Shown here one piece after another: positions 54,655 through 62,272 of a DNA stretch of 64,000 nt. Under the pieces are notes generated by a model. It was not told the origin of the DNA and searched no databases. It saw only the letters and a list, made by a program, of their open reading frames with translations. The translations under genes and the position numbers were made by a program. The stretch's first letter is position 1. Each line of letters begins with the position of its first letter. Source of the stretch: Desulforapulum autotrophicum HRM2 (GTDB lineage: Bacteria; Desulfobacterota; Desulfobacteria; Desulfobacterales; Desulfobacteraceae); contig NC_012108.1 of NCBI RefSeq assembly GCF_000020365.1, positions 2,108,001 through 2,172,000 of the forward strand, written 5' to 3'.

Positions 54655-55119
54655 ATGACATCCGAACATATAAAGATCATAGCGACCAATAAAAAAGCAA
54701 GACACGACTACCATCTATCCGACGAGGTGGAGGCAGGCATTGTCTTGACGGGCACCGAGGTCAAGTCCATCCGGGATGGCAGGGTCACCATCAAGGATGC
54801 CTACGCAGAGATCAAGAATGGAGAGGTGTTTCTGCGCCAGCTTCACATCAACCCCTACGCCTTTGCATATTATGACAACCACGATCCCTTAAGGTCCAGA
54901 AAGCTGCTGCTCCACAACTATGAAATCAAACGGATGATCATAAAGACCAAGGAGCGGGGCTATACCATCATTCCCCTGAAGCTCTATTTTAAAAATGGGA
55001 AGGTCAAGGTTCAGATCGCCCTTGCCAAGGGCAAGAAGCTCTATGACAAGCGGGAGAGCATCAAGGAGCGGGAAGTGAACCGGGAGCTTGACCGGGTAAA
55101 GAAAAAGTATCAGGATTGA
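54655..55119 (+). CDS. smpB: SsrA-binding protein SmpB
   Basis: 154 aa, normal length. Binds the tRNA-like end of tmRNA for trans-translation. Signature ATNKKARHDYHLSDEVEAGIVLTGTEVKSIRDGRV and the Lys/Arg-rich tail (KLYDKRESIKEREVNRELDRVKKK). Its RNA partner gene begins 71 bp downstream. Confidence 0.97.
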   Translation: MTSEHIKIIATNKKARHDYHLSDEVEAGIVLTGTEVKSIRDGRVTIKDAYAEIKNGEVFLRQLHINPYAFAYYDNHDPLRSRKLLLHNYEIKRMIIKTKERGYTIIPLKLYFKNGKVKVQIALAKGKKLYDKRESIKEREVNRELDRVKKKYQD

Positions 55120-55129
55120 TTGGCTGGTC

Positions 55130-55158
55130 TTGACTTTTCAGGGGTTGTGCTGTATATT
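55130..55158 (+). promoter_or_regulatory. Promoter of ssrA
   Basis: TTGACT (55130-55135), 17-bp spacer, TATATT (55153-55158), starting just after the smpB stop. The expected start is about 55165, giving a precursor with a short 5' extension to be cut at 55191. Confidence 0.75.
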
Positions 55159-55190
55159 CAATTCATTAAATAATTGATCTTTTACAATTT

Positions 55191-55548
55191 GGGGGCGAAA
55201 AGGCTTCGACGGAGATTACGAGGCTTTTGGTTGCATACCGAGCTTTCTGCTAACTCGTAAAACTGGCGGAAAAAAAAGTAATCGCAGACGATTATAATTA
55301 CGCTGTAGCAGCTTAAGGCCGCTACCGTCCTGCCGGGATTCTTCCTGCAGATTCTGGTAAAGGGCGTCGACTATGTGGGAAAGCTTGAAAAGGGTGCCTG
55401 ACCCTTTTTCGGTTAAATTTTTCAGGCTATACTGGTCAGTATCCATCCCGGAGGAGACATTCCAGTAAAATTTAAAATTCGGGATAAGTATGTAGAGACC
55501 ATTGCTAACTGTTTTCGGACGCGGGTTCAATTCCCGCCGCCTCCACCA
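55191..55548 (+). ncRNA. ssrA: tmRNA (ssrA)
   Basis: 358 nt, one-piece. The 5' end GGGGGCG pairs with CGCCTCC before ACCA at the 3' end; the T-arm GGGTTCAATTCCC is at 55523-55535. The tag frame begins at GCA (55284) and reads ADDYNYAVAA then TAA at 55314-55316. The hydrophobic end AVAA is the usual proteolysis signal. smpB lies directly upstream. The 3' end doubles as the insertion site of the island to its right. Confidence 0.95.
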
Positions 55549-55597
55549 ACAATTGTACTATAAAATCAATAACTTAAACTTTTTAAATTTACTTGGT

Positions 55598-55619
55598 CTG
55601 GTAGAATCCTGGTAGAATT
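55598..55619. repeat. Tandem 11-bp repeat next to attL
   Basis: CTGGTAGAATC (55598-55608) followed at once by CTGGTAGAATT (55609-55619), 50-71 bp from the end of ssrA. In tyrosine-integrase elements such repeats near the att core are often arm-type binding sites; this role is inferred. Confidence 0.55.
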
Positions 55620-55720
55620 CCAGGGTTCCTGATTTTTTATTAGTCTGGTGAGTCTGTCCTATATAAACAGATGTTCCCCGGTTGCCAGAAGAATAACCCA
55701 CCATTTTTTTCAGAAGCCCC

Positions 55721-56881
55721 TTATTCAATTTGTCCCACCCCTTCAACTTTTTGTAATTCAAAGTCCTCTATCGCTTTTTCCAATCCCTTGCCGTCATCCG
55801 GTGCAGGAAGATGCCTGTAATAGTGCTCAACAATCATCTTGGTTGTTGTGTGTCCGACCTGTTTTTGAACAAAGCCCATACGTTCATTATTATCCAGGGA
55901 GTTGGTGATATAGGATGACCTGGTATCTTTACAACTTCTCCTGGTCGCGGCACTAAAACTCTTGTTGGCTGACAGTCCTGCTTTTTCCAGAGTTGGTCTG
56001 AAAACATGAAGATTGACACTATGCGGGTGAATATGCCTGCCTAATGTGTTCAGGAATACGAACTCAGACTTATCCATGGTGTGTTCCCGCTGCTGATGCA
56101 ACGCATCAATGACAATGGGCGACAGCTTGACAGTTCTGATGGACCCTTTGGTCTTTGGGTCTTTGTACTCCCCTCGAACATAGGTCTTGGCAATGTGTAT
56201 CATACCGTTGGTCAAATCAACACGTTTCCATTTCAGGGCAGCTGCCTCGCCAAAACGGGCACCAGTGAAGAACAGGAATGTAAAAAGTGGACGGTAATAA
56301 TCCGGTACATGTTCAAGAAACAGTTTGATTTCCCCCAGGCTCAATGGATGTATCTCTGATGATTCTCGCTTGATACTATCCACGTCATCGAAAGGGTTGT
56401 GCTGAATCAGTTTGTGCTTTTTAGCAAACCGCATAACATCCTTGAATGGAGTCAGTATATTATTCTTCGTTTTTCCACCGCACTTCAACTTGCTGACCAA
56501 CACTTCAATTTCAAGACCGGTAATCGAATCGATACGTCGGTTTCCAAACTGTGGCAGGATGTATTTATTCATGACTTTTCTGTACTCCTGTATCGTTGAT
56601 TTGGAAACTTTCGTTTTTTTTAATTCCGCCCATTGAACAGCGATTTCCCCAAAACAAGTTCCATCTTCCGGATTGACAACCACAACCTCATTCTTCTGGA
56701 TAAAACCATTGACTTTGACTTCCAGGAGGTACTCGTCTCGTTTCTTCCTGGCCTCTACCACTGATTTTGTATCCAGAGAGAACTTGTACGGCTTGGGAAG
56801 CCCTCTTACCTTTTTCTGAAAATACCAGACACCGCTTGCTGGGTCCTGGTACATGTTTTTGTTTGATGTTTTATTTGCCAT
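55721..56881 (-). CDS. int: Phage-type tyrosine integrase
   Basis: About 386 aa. Layout of P4/lambda-like integrases: N-terminal arm-binding part (QDPASGVWYFQKKVRGLPKPYKF), SAM-like core-binding part, and a catalytic domain with Arg in TGARFGEAAALKW, a second Arg in KDTRSSYITN (the usual HxxR His is replaced), His in GHTTTKMIVEHYYRH and the tyrosine in EHYYRH. Start at 56881 has GGAGG 8-12 nt upstream, inside the end of the excisionase gene. Inserts at ssrA. Confidence 0.9.
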   Translation of the reverse strand: MANKTSNKNMYQDPASGVWYFQKKVRGLPKPYKFSLDTKSVVEARKKRDEYLLEVKVNGFIQKNEVVVVNPEDGTCFGEIAVQWAELKKTKVSKSTIQEYRKVMNKYILPQFGNRRIDSITGLEIEVLVSKLKCGGKTKNNILTPFKDVMRFAKKHKLIQHNPFDDVDSIKRESSEIHPLSLGEIKLFLEHVPDYYRPLFTFLFFTGARFGEAAALKWKRVDLTNGMIHIAKTYVRGEYKDPKTKGSIRTVKLSPIVIDALHQQREHTMDKSEFVFLNTLGRHIHPHSVNLHVFRPTLEKAGLSANKSFSAATRRSCKDTRSSYITNSLDNNERMGFVQKQVGHTTTKMIVEHYYRHLPAPDDGKGLEKAIEDFELQKVEGVGQIE

Positions 56882-56883
56882 TG

Positions 56884-57180
56884 TTATATCCTCCATGCCT
56901 TTGCAGGTTTGGTAGACACAACTGGCTTTTCCCTTTTTAACCTTAAATCTTTTTGATACCTACCACCGCCTTTCTTACAAAATGAGTTCTTGCCGCAGAA
57001 ATCCTTGATTTCATCTCTATAATACAACACTCTGGTTGAACCCGGTGCTTGCCAGTATGACAGCAACCCTTGGTCTCGCCAATTTTTAATTGTACTCGGT
57101 ACAACCCTAAAATACTCTGCAACTTCCTTCTGTGTCCAGAGTTCTTTTCCCCACAGCGTTTCAAATTCCTTTTCTTTCAT
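56884..57180 (-). CDS. xis: MerR-like excisionase/helix-turn-helix protein
   Basis: 98 aa with an AlpA/MerR winged-helix (LWTQKEVAEYFRVVPSTIKNWRDQGLLSYW ... RVLYYRDEIKDF). Such proteins near integrases act as recombination directionality factors. It precedes int with 2 nt between its stop and the int ATG. The C-terminal tail is basic. Confidence 0.75.
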   Translation of the reverse strand: MKEKEFETLWGKELWTQKEVAEYFRVVPSTIKNWRDQGLLSYWQAPGSTRVLYYRDEIKDFCGKNSFCKKGGGRYQKDLRLKREKPVVSTKPAKAWRI

Positions 57181-57269
57181 TCAAACACCCCACGTTTACC
57201 AATTTGCCAGCTCCAGGGCTGGGTTGTGGAGTTTTCTTCTCCGCCCAGTTTTTTGAGATGGGTGCTCAT
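57177..57269 (-). CDS. Possible 30-aa leader ORF overlapping xis
   Basis: From ATG 57269 the frame reads MSTHLKKLGGEENSTTQPWS and on to its stop at 57177-57179, overlapping the xis ATG by ATGA. No ribosome binding site precedes 57269. A strong AGGAGG lies about 60 bp upstream at 57329-57334 but is followed at once by ATG-TAA (57321-57326). It could be a coupling peptide or chance. Confidence 0.3.
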   Translation of the reverse strand: MSTHLKKLGGEENSTTQPWSWQIGKRGVFE

Positions 57270-57632
57270 GTCGTGGGGTATGCTGAGATGGCTGGAACAT
57301 CCCGGTATAGATTTAATTTTTTACATCACCTCCTTTGATTGTTTATTGGTTTGATGGTTATCTTAATCAGGCAAATACCCTTCGGGCTCTGGCATTCCAG
57401 CATTTATTCCAAGGCTGATTCCGCAATGAACAGCTATAGCTCATGCAGGAGTCGTAAAATTCCTGGATAAAGATGCCACGATATTGAAGGGTGTTTGTGG
57501 TTTACCGATTGTTGAAGAGCAAGGACAAGAAGGAGGGGCGGTCCTGGCTCTTTTTACAATGGGATTTCAATACTTCCACATCTTAACTCATGTGAAAAGC
57601 TTCCCGTGGAGAACCGAGTGAGGTTCCTTATT
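57270..57632. other. Island intergenic region
   Basis: 363 bp between the xis leader and the zinc-ribbon gene. It holds the perfect Shine-Dalgarno AAAGGAGGTG (minus strand, 57327-57336) with the minimal ATGTAA and probably the int-xis promoter. I see no other gene. Confidence 0.4.
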
Positions 57633-58193
57633 TTATTTTGCTGCTTCAATTTCAGCAAAAATTTTAGTGGCTTGTTTTATCGTTCCAAAAAAGATGGCTG
57701 GATAAAACTTGGTAACCAATTCCACATCGCTAATGCTAATCAGATATGACCATTTTACCTCAGGTTTTGATTGGTTTTTAGCAAACAAAAAAAAGTCAAT
57801 TCGTTGTAGGAAATCAAACGCACTTGTATGACATGCGTAGAAGCTTGATTGTATTTCAAGGGGTTTTGTACGGCCAATTTTATCGGACAGCACAAGTTCA
57901 GGCGTCAAGAGCTTTCTCTCAACTCCCATCCAATAATCTCCAGAGTGTAGATAAGCCTCTTTAGAAATTTGGGTGAGACTTAAATCCAGCTCATCAACCA
58001 TTTCAGAGAATGTTTCTGAGGTTAGTCCTAATTCATTAATTTCATGTTCCTCTTCATCGTCCTTATAATAATCCCAGTCCCCCCAATCATACCCACAGCT
58101 TTCACAACGTCCTGCTATGCCGTTATCAAATTCCATCGCTTCTTCTCCACAAAAATCACACCTTACACTTTCAAAAACTTTAAAATCTCTCAT
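57633..58193 (-). CDS. Hypothetical zinc-ribbon protein
   Basis: 186 aa. N-terminal zinc ribbon CDFCGEE...CESCGYDW (about residues 13-40), an acidic stretch (YYKDDEEEHEINE), then a mixed region with no recognised fold. GAGG 9-12 nt before the start. It overlaps the 3' end of a small membrane gene by 14 nt, so the two form a pair. Unknown function; island context suggests defence or regulation, but nothing in the sequence proves it. Confidence 0.65.
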   Translation of the reverse strand: MRDFKVFESVRCDFCGEEAMEFDNGIAGRCESCGYDWGDWDYYKDDEEEHEINELGLTSETFSEMVDELDLSLTQISKEAYLHSGDYWMGVERKLLTPELVLSDKIGRTKPLEIQSSFYACHTSAFDFLQRIDFFLFAKNQSKPEVKWSYLISISDVELVTKFYPAIFFGTIKQATKIFAEIEAAK

Positions 58194-58410
58194 AATTTTT
58201 TGCCTCGTTTAATACATTAAAATTTATAATAAAAAACACCATCCATGCCCCCAATGCTATTTCCGCCAACACAAATCCTCCTTCCGGTGGACAACCACCA
58301 CATCTAACTGAAGTACAGGAGAAGGACGCAAAGATTGCGTTGATTTCACTGATGAATTTTGCGGCTGGGGTCGGAGGTGTATTACCGAATCGAAATGATT
58401 GACCGTCCAT
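58180..58410 (-). CDS. Small membrane protein paired with the zinc-ribbon gene
   Basis: 76 aa. ATG 58410 has AAGGAG 10-15 nt upstream. An SCTSVRCGGCPPEG segment (three Cys) precedes one membrane helix (GFVLAEIALGAWMVFFIINF). Overlaps the next gene by 14 nt. No family recognised. Confidence 0.5.
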   Translation of the reverse strand: MDGQSFRFGNTPPTPAAKFISEINAIFASFSCTSVRCGGCPPEGGFVLAEIALGAWMVFFIINFNVLNEAKNYERF

Positions 58411-58454
58411 CAAACCTGCTCCTTGTTCTCAGCGGGCATAAAAAAAGCCCAAGT

Positions 58455-58515
58455 TCACACAATTAAACCACTCCCCGTCCTATACAGGGTTTCAATGGTT
58501 GAATTTTACGTGTGA
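58455..58515. repeat. Imperfect inverted repeat, recombinase-site-like
   Basis: TCACACAATTAAACCA (58455-58470) faces TGGTTGAATTTTACGTGTGA (58496-58515), about 15 paired bases with small bulges around a 25-bp spacer. A related structure lies at 58579-58609. Lies in the 352-bp gene-free stretch before the small recombinase. Confidence 0.5.
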
Positions 58516-58578
58516 GCCGTGGACAAGTTTGATTTCGGTCCGGTGCTCGGTTTGGTTGTGCCTACCGTTGTTGAGTGG

Positions 58579-58609
58579 GTAATTTATTCTGCACCTTGTG
58601 CAATTAACC
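58579..58609. repeat. Second imperfect inverted repeat with shared arm sequence
   Basis: GGTAATT ... GCAC-CTT-GTGC ... AATTAACC. The right arm CAATTAACC is close to CAATTAAACC of the repeat at 58455, about 140 bp away in the same orientation. Possible protein-binding or recombination sites. Confidence 0.4.
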
Positions 58610-58762
58610 GCTCTTGGTGGCGACAACGCCGGGGAAGTTGATTCCCCAATTGAAGTTAAAATAATCACAGTCCTTGATTTGTCAAGCTTATAAATCGCCC
58701 AAGAACTCTTTCAAATAGTGTTGTGGGCATATGATAGCCCGTTAACGTAAATCGTCAAGGGG

Positions 58763-59356
58763 TCAACCAACCTCGTTCATCAGGAGCTCATGTACCTCTT
58801 TGTCCTGGATGCCCAGGTATCTCATTGTTATTGCCGGGCTGGAATGATTGTATCTTTTACACAGGATTTCATAGCCAGCGCCGAAATGGACCCGCTGCTG
58901 GTATCCAAAAGTCTTCCTCAAAGTGTGCGCTCCGTACTGCCCCTTCAAATTGATGGCTGATGTCCAGGACCTTATCAATCGGCCAACGCTCTGGCTGGAT
59001 ATGTGTCCTTTGCCCTTCCTGGACCTGAACAGGTAATCATCTGCGCCAGGATTCACAGCTTTGACAAAATTTTCCAAGGCTTTGTAGACGGACTTGTTGA
59101 TGACCAGAACATTTGTTTTGCCGGTTTTGGTTTCGACAATCTTGATTGCAGCCCCGGCTTTTAATCCCTCCACCTGATTGTACCGGATACGAACCAGGTC
59201 ATTTGCTCTCAGGCCGTTGTTAATTCCCATGACCCACAGGAGATAGTCCCTCGGCTTAGAAGATAGCAGCCTGGAGATGGCCTTGATGTCTTTCTGTTTG
59301 CGGATGGGTTCAACGGTGATGATGGACCCTTTCTTGAGACCATTGTTGTTTGCCAT
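58763..59356 (-). CDS. Minimal tyrosine recombinase (catalytic domain only)
   Basis: 197 aa, roughly half the size of a normal integrase; it lacks arm- and most core-binding domains. Catalytic residues are complete: R50 (NGLRANDL), K80 region, H144-x-x-R147 (HTLRKTFG), H171 (NHSS) and Y180 (TMRYLG). AAAGGAGG 4-11 nt before the ATG. Such small XerC/D-like proteins act in inversions or in element resolution. It is not next to an att site, which argues for a separate job from int. Confidence 0.88.
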   Translation of the reverse strand: MANNNGLKKGSIITVEPIRKQKDIKAISRLLSSKPRDYLLWVMGINNGLRANDLVRIRYNQVEGLKAGAAIKIVETKTGKTNVLVINKSVYKALENFVKAVNPGADDYLFRSRKGKGHISSQSVGRLIRSWTSAINLKGQYGAHTLRKTFGYQQRVHFGAGYEILCKRYNHSSPAITMRYLGIQDKEVHELLMNEVG

Positions 59357-59527
59357 GGTGGTACCTCCTTTAATGTTGAGTTTGTGAGTGGTTATGCTGG
59401 AAACTGCGCATTCAGAACTGCGGTGTTTTGATGAAAAGGCTGAGAGGCATTATTGGTGGGGCTGTGGGGGATTTATGAATGTGTTGTTCTCAGCAAAAGT
59501 AAGCATTGGTAAATCGGATAAATGAAG

Positions 59528-59545
59528 TTTCTCAACGTTGAGAAA
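59528..59545. promoter_or_regulatory. Perfect 18-bp palindrome TTTCTCAACGTTGAGAAA
   Basis: Exact dyad symmetry, 8 bp from the next palindrome, in a divergent promoter region. This is the size and form of a homodimeric repressor site. Confidence 0.55.
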
Positions 59546-59553
59546 GTTTGAAG

Positions 59554-59569
59554 TGTCCGTATACGGACA
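59554..59569. promoter_or_regulatory. Perfect 16-bp palindrome TGTCCGTATACGGACA
   Basis: Exact dyad symmetry. Its 14-bp core recurs at 60537-60550, so the two copies flank the nuclease-like gene. A binding site for an island regulator or recombinase is likely. Confidence 0.65.
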
Positions 59570-59830
59570 GTTCTGGACTAACACCTGTGCTGCCGCTATC
59601 ATCAAAGCCACGAAGAGACTGGGTGTTTGTCTTTTTTGTTGCGTAATGGTGTTATATGGCGTTATATTTTACGTTCTGATGATTGACATGTAGTATGCCC
59701 CCTCGTTTCCAGGGACCACTATAGAATGTGATGTGAATGGATTTTCTGCGGTGGTGCTGCTTTATCTCCAAAAAAGTTGAATCTTAACCATATAAATTTT
59801 TGATTTATAAAATGGCAATAGAGGATTTTC

Positions 59831-60487
59831 ATGCGGATAGAACAACCAAAAGGCGATAGAGGTAGCCTAAAATGGATTCAACGTCTAATTCAAAATCAAC
59901 CGTTCGCTGTAAATGATAGTCTGAGAAAAGCTGGTGCGCTCTCAAATAGTCATCATATCGAATGGCTCTCCCCTCTTCGTGAAGACGTCTGGGCTGAATA
60001 TCGGGATTTGCGATGGCTCAAAAAAATCGGGCAAGCACACCTTTCGCAAGTTCTGAAAAATTTCTGGCCTCGTCGTGGTCCTCAATGGGATGCGTTAGCT
60101 AAGGATGAGACAGGGCGAGTATTTCTATTTGAAGCTAAGGCACATTCCAATGAAATGAAGTCCAACTGTCAAGCTGGTGTCAATTCAAAGCGGATTATCA
60201 CAAACTCTTTGAACAATGTGAAAGCCCAACTGGGAGCGAATCAAGGAACTGATTGGCTTTGTGGTTATTATCAGTACGCAAATCGTCTGGCACATTTATA
60301 TATGCTTCGTGAGCATGACGTCGATGCGTGGATGGTTTTTCTCTACTTTTGTGGTGACTCGGATATGTTAGGGCCTGAATCTGAAATAGAGTGGCGTCCT
60401 CATATTGAAATGGCGCATAAACATCTTGGATTGAACTGCCAACTCCCTTATGTTGTATCTCTTTTTTATGATGTGGATAACTTATAG
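59831..60487 (+). CDS. PD-(D/E)XK nuclease-like protein
   Basis: 218 aa. The D87...E101-A-K103 arrangement (QWDALAKDETGRVFLFEAKAHS) is the restriction-type nuclease core: Asp, then a beta strand ending E-x-K. N-terminal part is basic and tryptophan-rich, C-terminal part helical. GAGG 8-11 nt before the ATG. No methyltransferase is next to it, so it is not a plain restriction system. Could be a defence nuclease or a DNA-sensing domain. Confidence 0.65.
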   Translation: MRIEQPKGDRGSLKWIQRLIQNQPFAVNDSLRKAGALSNSHHIEWLSPLREDVWAEYRDLRWLKKIGQAHLSQVLKNFWPRRGPQWDALAKDETGRVFLFEAKAHSNEMKSNCQAGVNSKRIITNSLNNVKAQLGANQGTDWLCGYYQYANRLAHLYMLREHDVDAWMVFLYFCGDSDMLGPESEIEWRPHIEMAHKHLGLNCQLPYVVSLFYDVDNL

Positions 60488-60512
60488 GTGCTTGCCTGCT
60501 GGGAAAATAAGG

Positions 60513-60528
60513 TTTCCATATCTGGAAA
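60513..60528. repeat. Inverted repeat TTTCCA/TGGAAA
   Basis: TTTCCA-TATC-TGGAAA, 25 bp after the nuclease-like gene and 8 bp before the second copy of the GTCCGTATACGGAC palindrome. Confidence 0.4.
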
Positions 60529-60536
60529 ATTCGAGT

Positions 60537-60550
60537 GTCCGTATACGGAC
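60537..60550. promoter_or_regulatory. Second copy of palindrome GTCCGTATACGGAC
   Basis: Perfect 14-bp repeat of the core at 59555-59568, 968 bp before. It lies about 100 bp upstream of the IHF-like gene, so it may control that gene. Confidence 0.65.
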
Positions 60551-60647
60551 GGTGTAAAAATCCTTGCCTTGATAAAATCCTGGCGATGGACTACAAGATA
60601 GTTTTCAGAATATTCAGGAATAATTGCGATAGGAGGCCACCCCACCA

Positions 60648-60923
60648 TTGAACAAACTTGACCTTATCCAGGTACTTAAAAAAAGAACGGATTTGACCAG
60701 AGAGGGAGCCGCTGAGGTTGTGGAGATTTTCTTTGACTCCCTGATTGATGCCCTTGCAAATGGTGATAGGGTCGAAATTAGGGGGTTATGCTCCTTCCAC
60801 GTTAAAGATTACAAGTCATATATCGGCAGGAACCCCAAAACTGGAGAACGAGTCCTGATACCCGGCAAGAAACTACCTTTCTTCAAAGCAGGGAAAGAGT
60901 TGAAGGAGGGGGTTGATTATTGA
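60648..60923 (+). CDS. IHF/HU-family DNA-bending protein
   Basis: 91 aa, starts TTG with AGGAGG 11-16 nt upstream. Whole-length match to the fold: NKLDLIQVLKKRTDLTREGAAEVVEIFFD, then GDRVEIRGLCSFHVKDYK and the DNA-contact arm YIGRNPKTGERVLIPGKKLPFFKAGKEL with the intercalating Pro region. It may serve integration/excision or the RT system. Such a gene is unusual in an island cargo but known in phages. Confidence 0.85.
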   Translation: MNKLDLIQVLKKRTDLTREGAAEVVEIFFDSLIDALANGDRVEIRGLCSFHVKDYKSYIGRNPKTGERVLIPGKKLPFFKAGKELKEGVDY

Positions 60924-61083
60924 TTATATATTCGTTGCACCAAATGCCTCCGTCTTTATCAAATCAATTTTTCCTAAAACCGGGAATCCCAACAAGAGGC
61001 GACACGAGTAGATTACCACAATCCCTAAAATTTTTATGATGCTGATTTTAATACAACTATTAATGTATTCCATTCAATGTGTC

Positions 61084-62262
61084 CTAAGTTTCTGATAGCT
61101 CATCAGCAGCAGCATAGCCTTCCCGAGTCATTTCAAAATATTCACCTTTGTGCCCAACGTCTTTAATGTATCGTCGCCTTTGTAAATCTTCGAGCCCACC
61201 AACCCACAATGCTATTTGCCTTGGGTCTTTTCCTGTAATCAGATTCTTGCTGCCTATTTCAATCCCTTCACCGCCTAAATAGCGATTGTACATTATTGTT
61301 CCATCATCAGCGGCAGCTGCCTCTAAGAGTGTTTTTGCTTCTATGGAAAGTTCTGTAGCGGTCGATTTGACCGTTGATAGTCTAACAACACCATTTATTT
61401 TTTCACGCCAGTCTACAATTCCTGGAAGGACAGGCAAAGCACGTATGATTTCACACAAGGCTTCAAGTTCTGTTTTTGGCGTTTTCCAAACATAAGGCTT
61501 TAGCAAATCTGGAATAACACCCGCATCGCCATTCACATCGATGAATTGTAAAGTTATGAGTGAAAATTTATCTTTTTTTTCACGCCATTCTTGAATAGCG
61601 TAATTAATCTCCGTTTCCAGATAACCTTCATCCTTGAAAGATGGCGTGATAAAAAAAACTGCACCACAGGAACTTTTCATGCCTTGGAGTATGCCTCGCT
61701 CTAATGGTGTTCCTGCTGGCATTGCGTCTTCATCCAGCCAAGGGCTATAACCAAGTAGGTCTAAAGTTTTTTTGAAATTAATGACCATATCTTTGTCAAC
61801 ACCCTTGTGGCTCAAAAATACTTGTTTTAATGCGTTTTCTTTCATATCAATCTCTGCTCCGCAAATAATGCAAAAGTGATGTTCATGCTGTGAGGCTTTA
61901 ATCGTCTCATTACAGCATGGAAAATATAATAGGTCGAAATCGTCATCGACTTCCATTGGATGAACTATTTTGCCAGGTAACTCGTCCTCCAATTTCATTT
62001 TAAGGAAACCCTTGGAATGAGCTTCCAACTCCTGACTCATTTTTTTCAACTCTGGATTAACGATATCGCTCATTGCAACTGATTGAACATATTTTACCTG
62101 TTCATCTGTATACCAACAGTTTTGCCCATGATATCCACAATATGGGCAAAATGAGATAGGTTCACTGCTGCCTTCACCAAAGAGCGCCTTGAATTTTTGA
62201 TTGCAGGATGGACATTCCTGTGAAAGGAAACCATCAGTATCAGTTGGGAGGCTTACTTCCAT
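61084..62262 (-). CDS. TIR-domain effector with two N-terminal zinc ribbons
   Basis: 392 aa. Zinc ribbon 1: C17-x2-C20...C39-x2-C42; zinc ribbon 2: C116/C117...C131-x2-C134. TIR domain about 146-270 (QVFLSHKGVDKDMVINFKKTL; SPWLDEDAMPAGTPLERGI; FFITPSF) with E188 at the position of the catalytic NADase Glu. The last 90 residues form a helical, possibly winged-helix end (DLQRRRYIKDVGHKGEYFEMT). Starts 10 nt after the RT gene in the same operon. TIR effectors of defence systems deplete NAD and stop growth; toxin role is inferred. Confidence 0.75.
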   Translation of the reverse strand: MEVSLPTDTDGFLSQECPSCNQKFKALFGEGSSEPISFCPYCGYHGQNCWYTDEQVKYVQSVAMSDIVNPELKKMSQELEAHSKGFLKMKLEDELPGKIVHPMEVDDDFDLLYFPCCNETIKASQHEHHFCIICGAEIDMKENALKQVFLSHKGVDKDMVINFKKTLDLLGYSPWLDEDAMPAGTPLERGILQGMKSSCGAVFFITPSFKDEGYLETEINYAIQEWREKKDKFSLITLQFIDVNGDAGVIPDLLKPYVWKTPKTELEALCEIIRALPVLPGIVDWREKINGVVRLSTVKSTATELSIEAKTLLEAAAADDGTIMYNRYLGGEGIEIGSKNLITGKDPRQIALWVGGLEDLQRRRYIKDVGHKGEYFEMTREGYAAADELSET

Positions 62263-62272
62263 TTGTTTCGTC

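Larger units (their letters stand above)
59357..59830. other. Divergent island intergenic region with two palindromes
   Basis: 474 bp between the small recombinase (minus) and the nuclease-like gene (plus). It contains the two perfect palindromes listed separately, 8 bp apart, and an AT-rich stretch before 59831. No gene seen. Confidence 0.5.

Noticed and set aside
55216-55530. 104-codon ORF on the minus strand
   Set aside because: Lies inside tmRNA; an antisense shadow.
58441-58680. CRISPR-like or integron attC-like repeats
   Set aside because: Only two loosely related inverted repeats, no regular spacers, and no matching R''/R' pair of core sites; no cas or intI gene.
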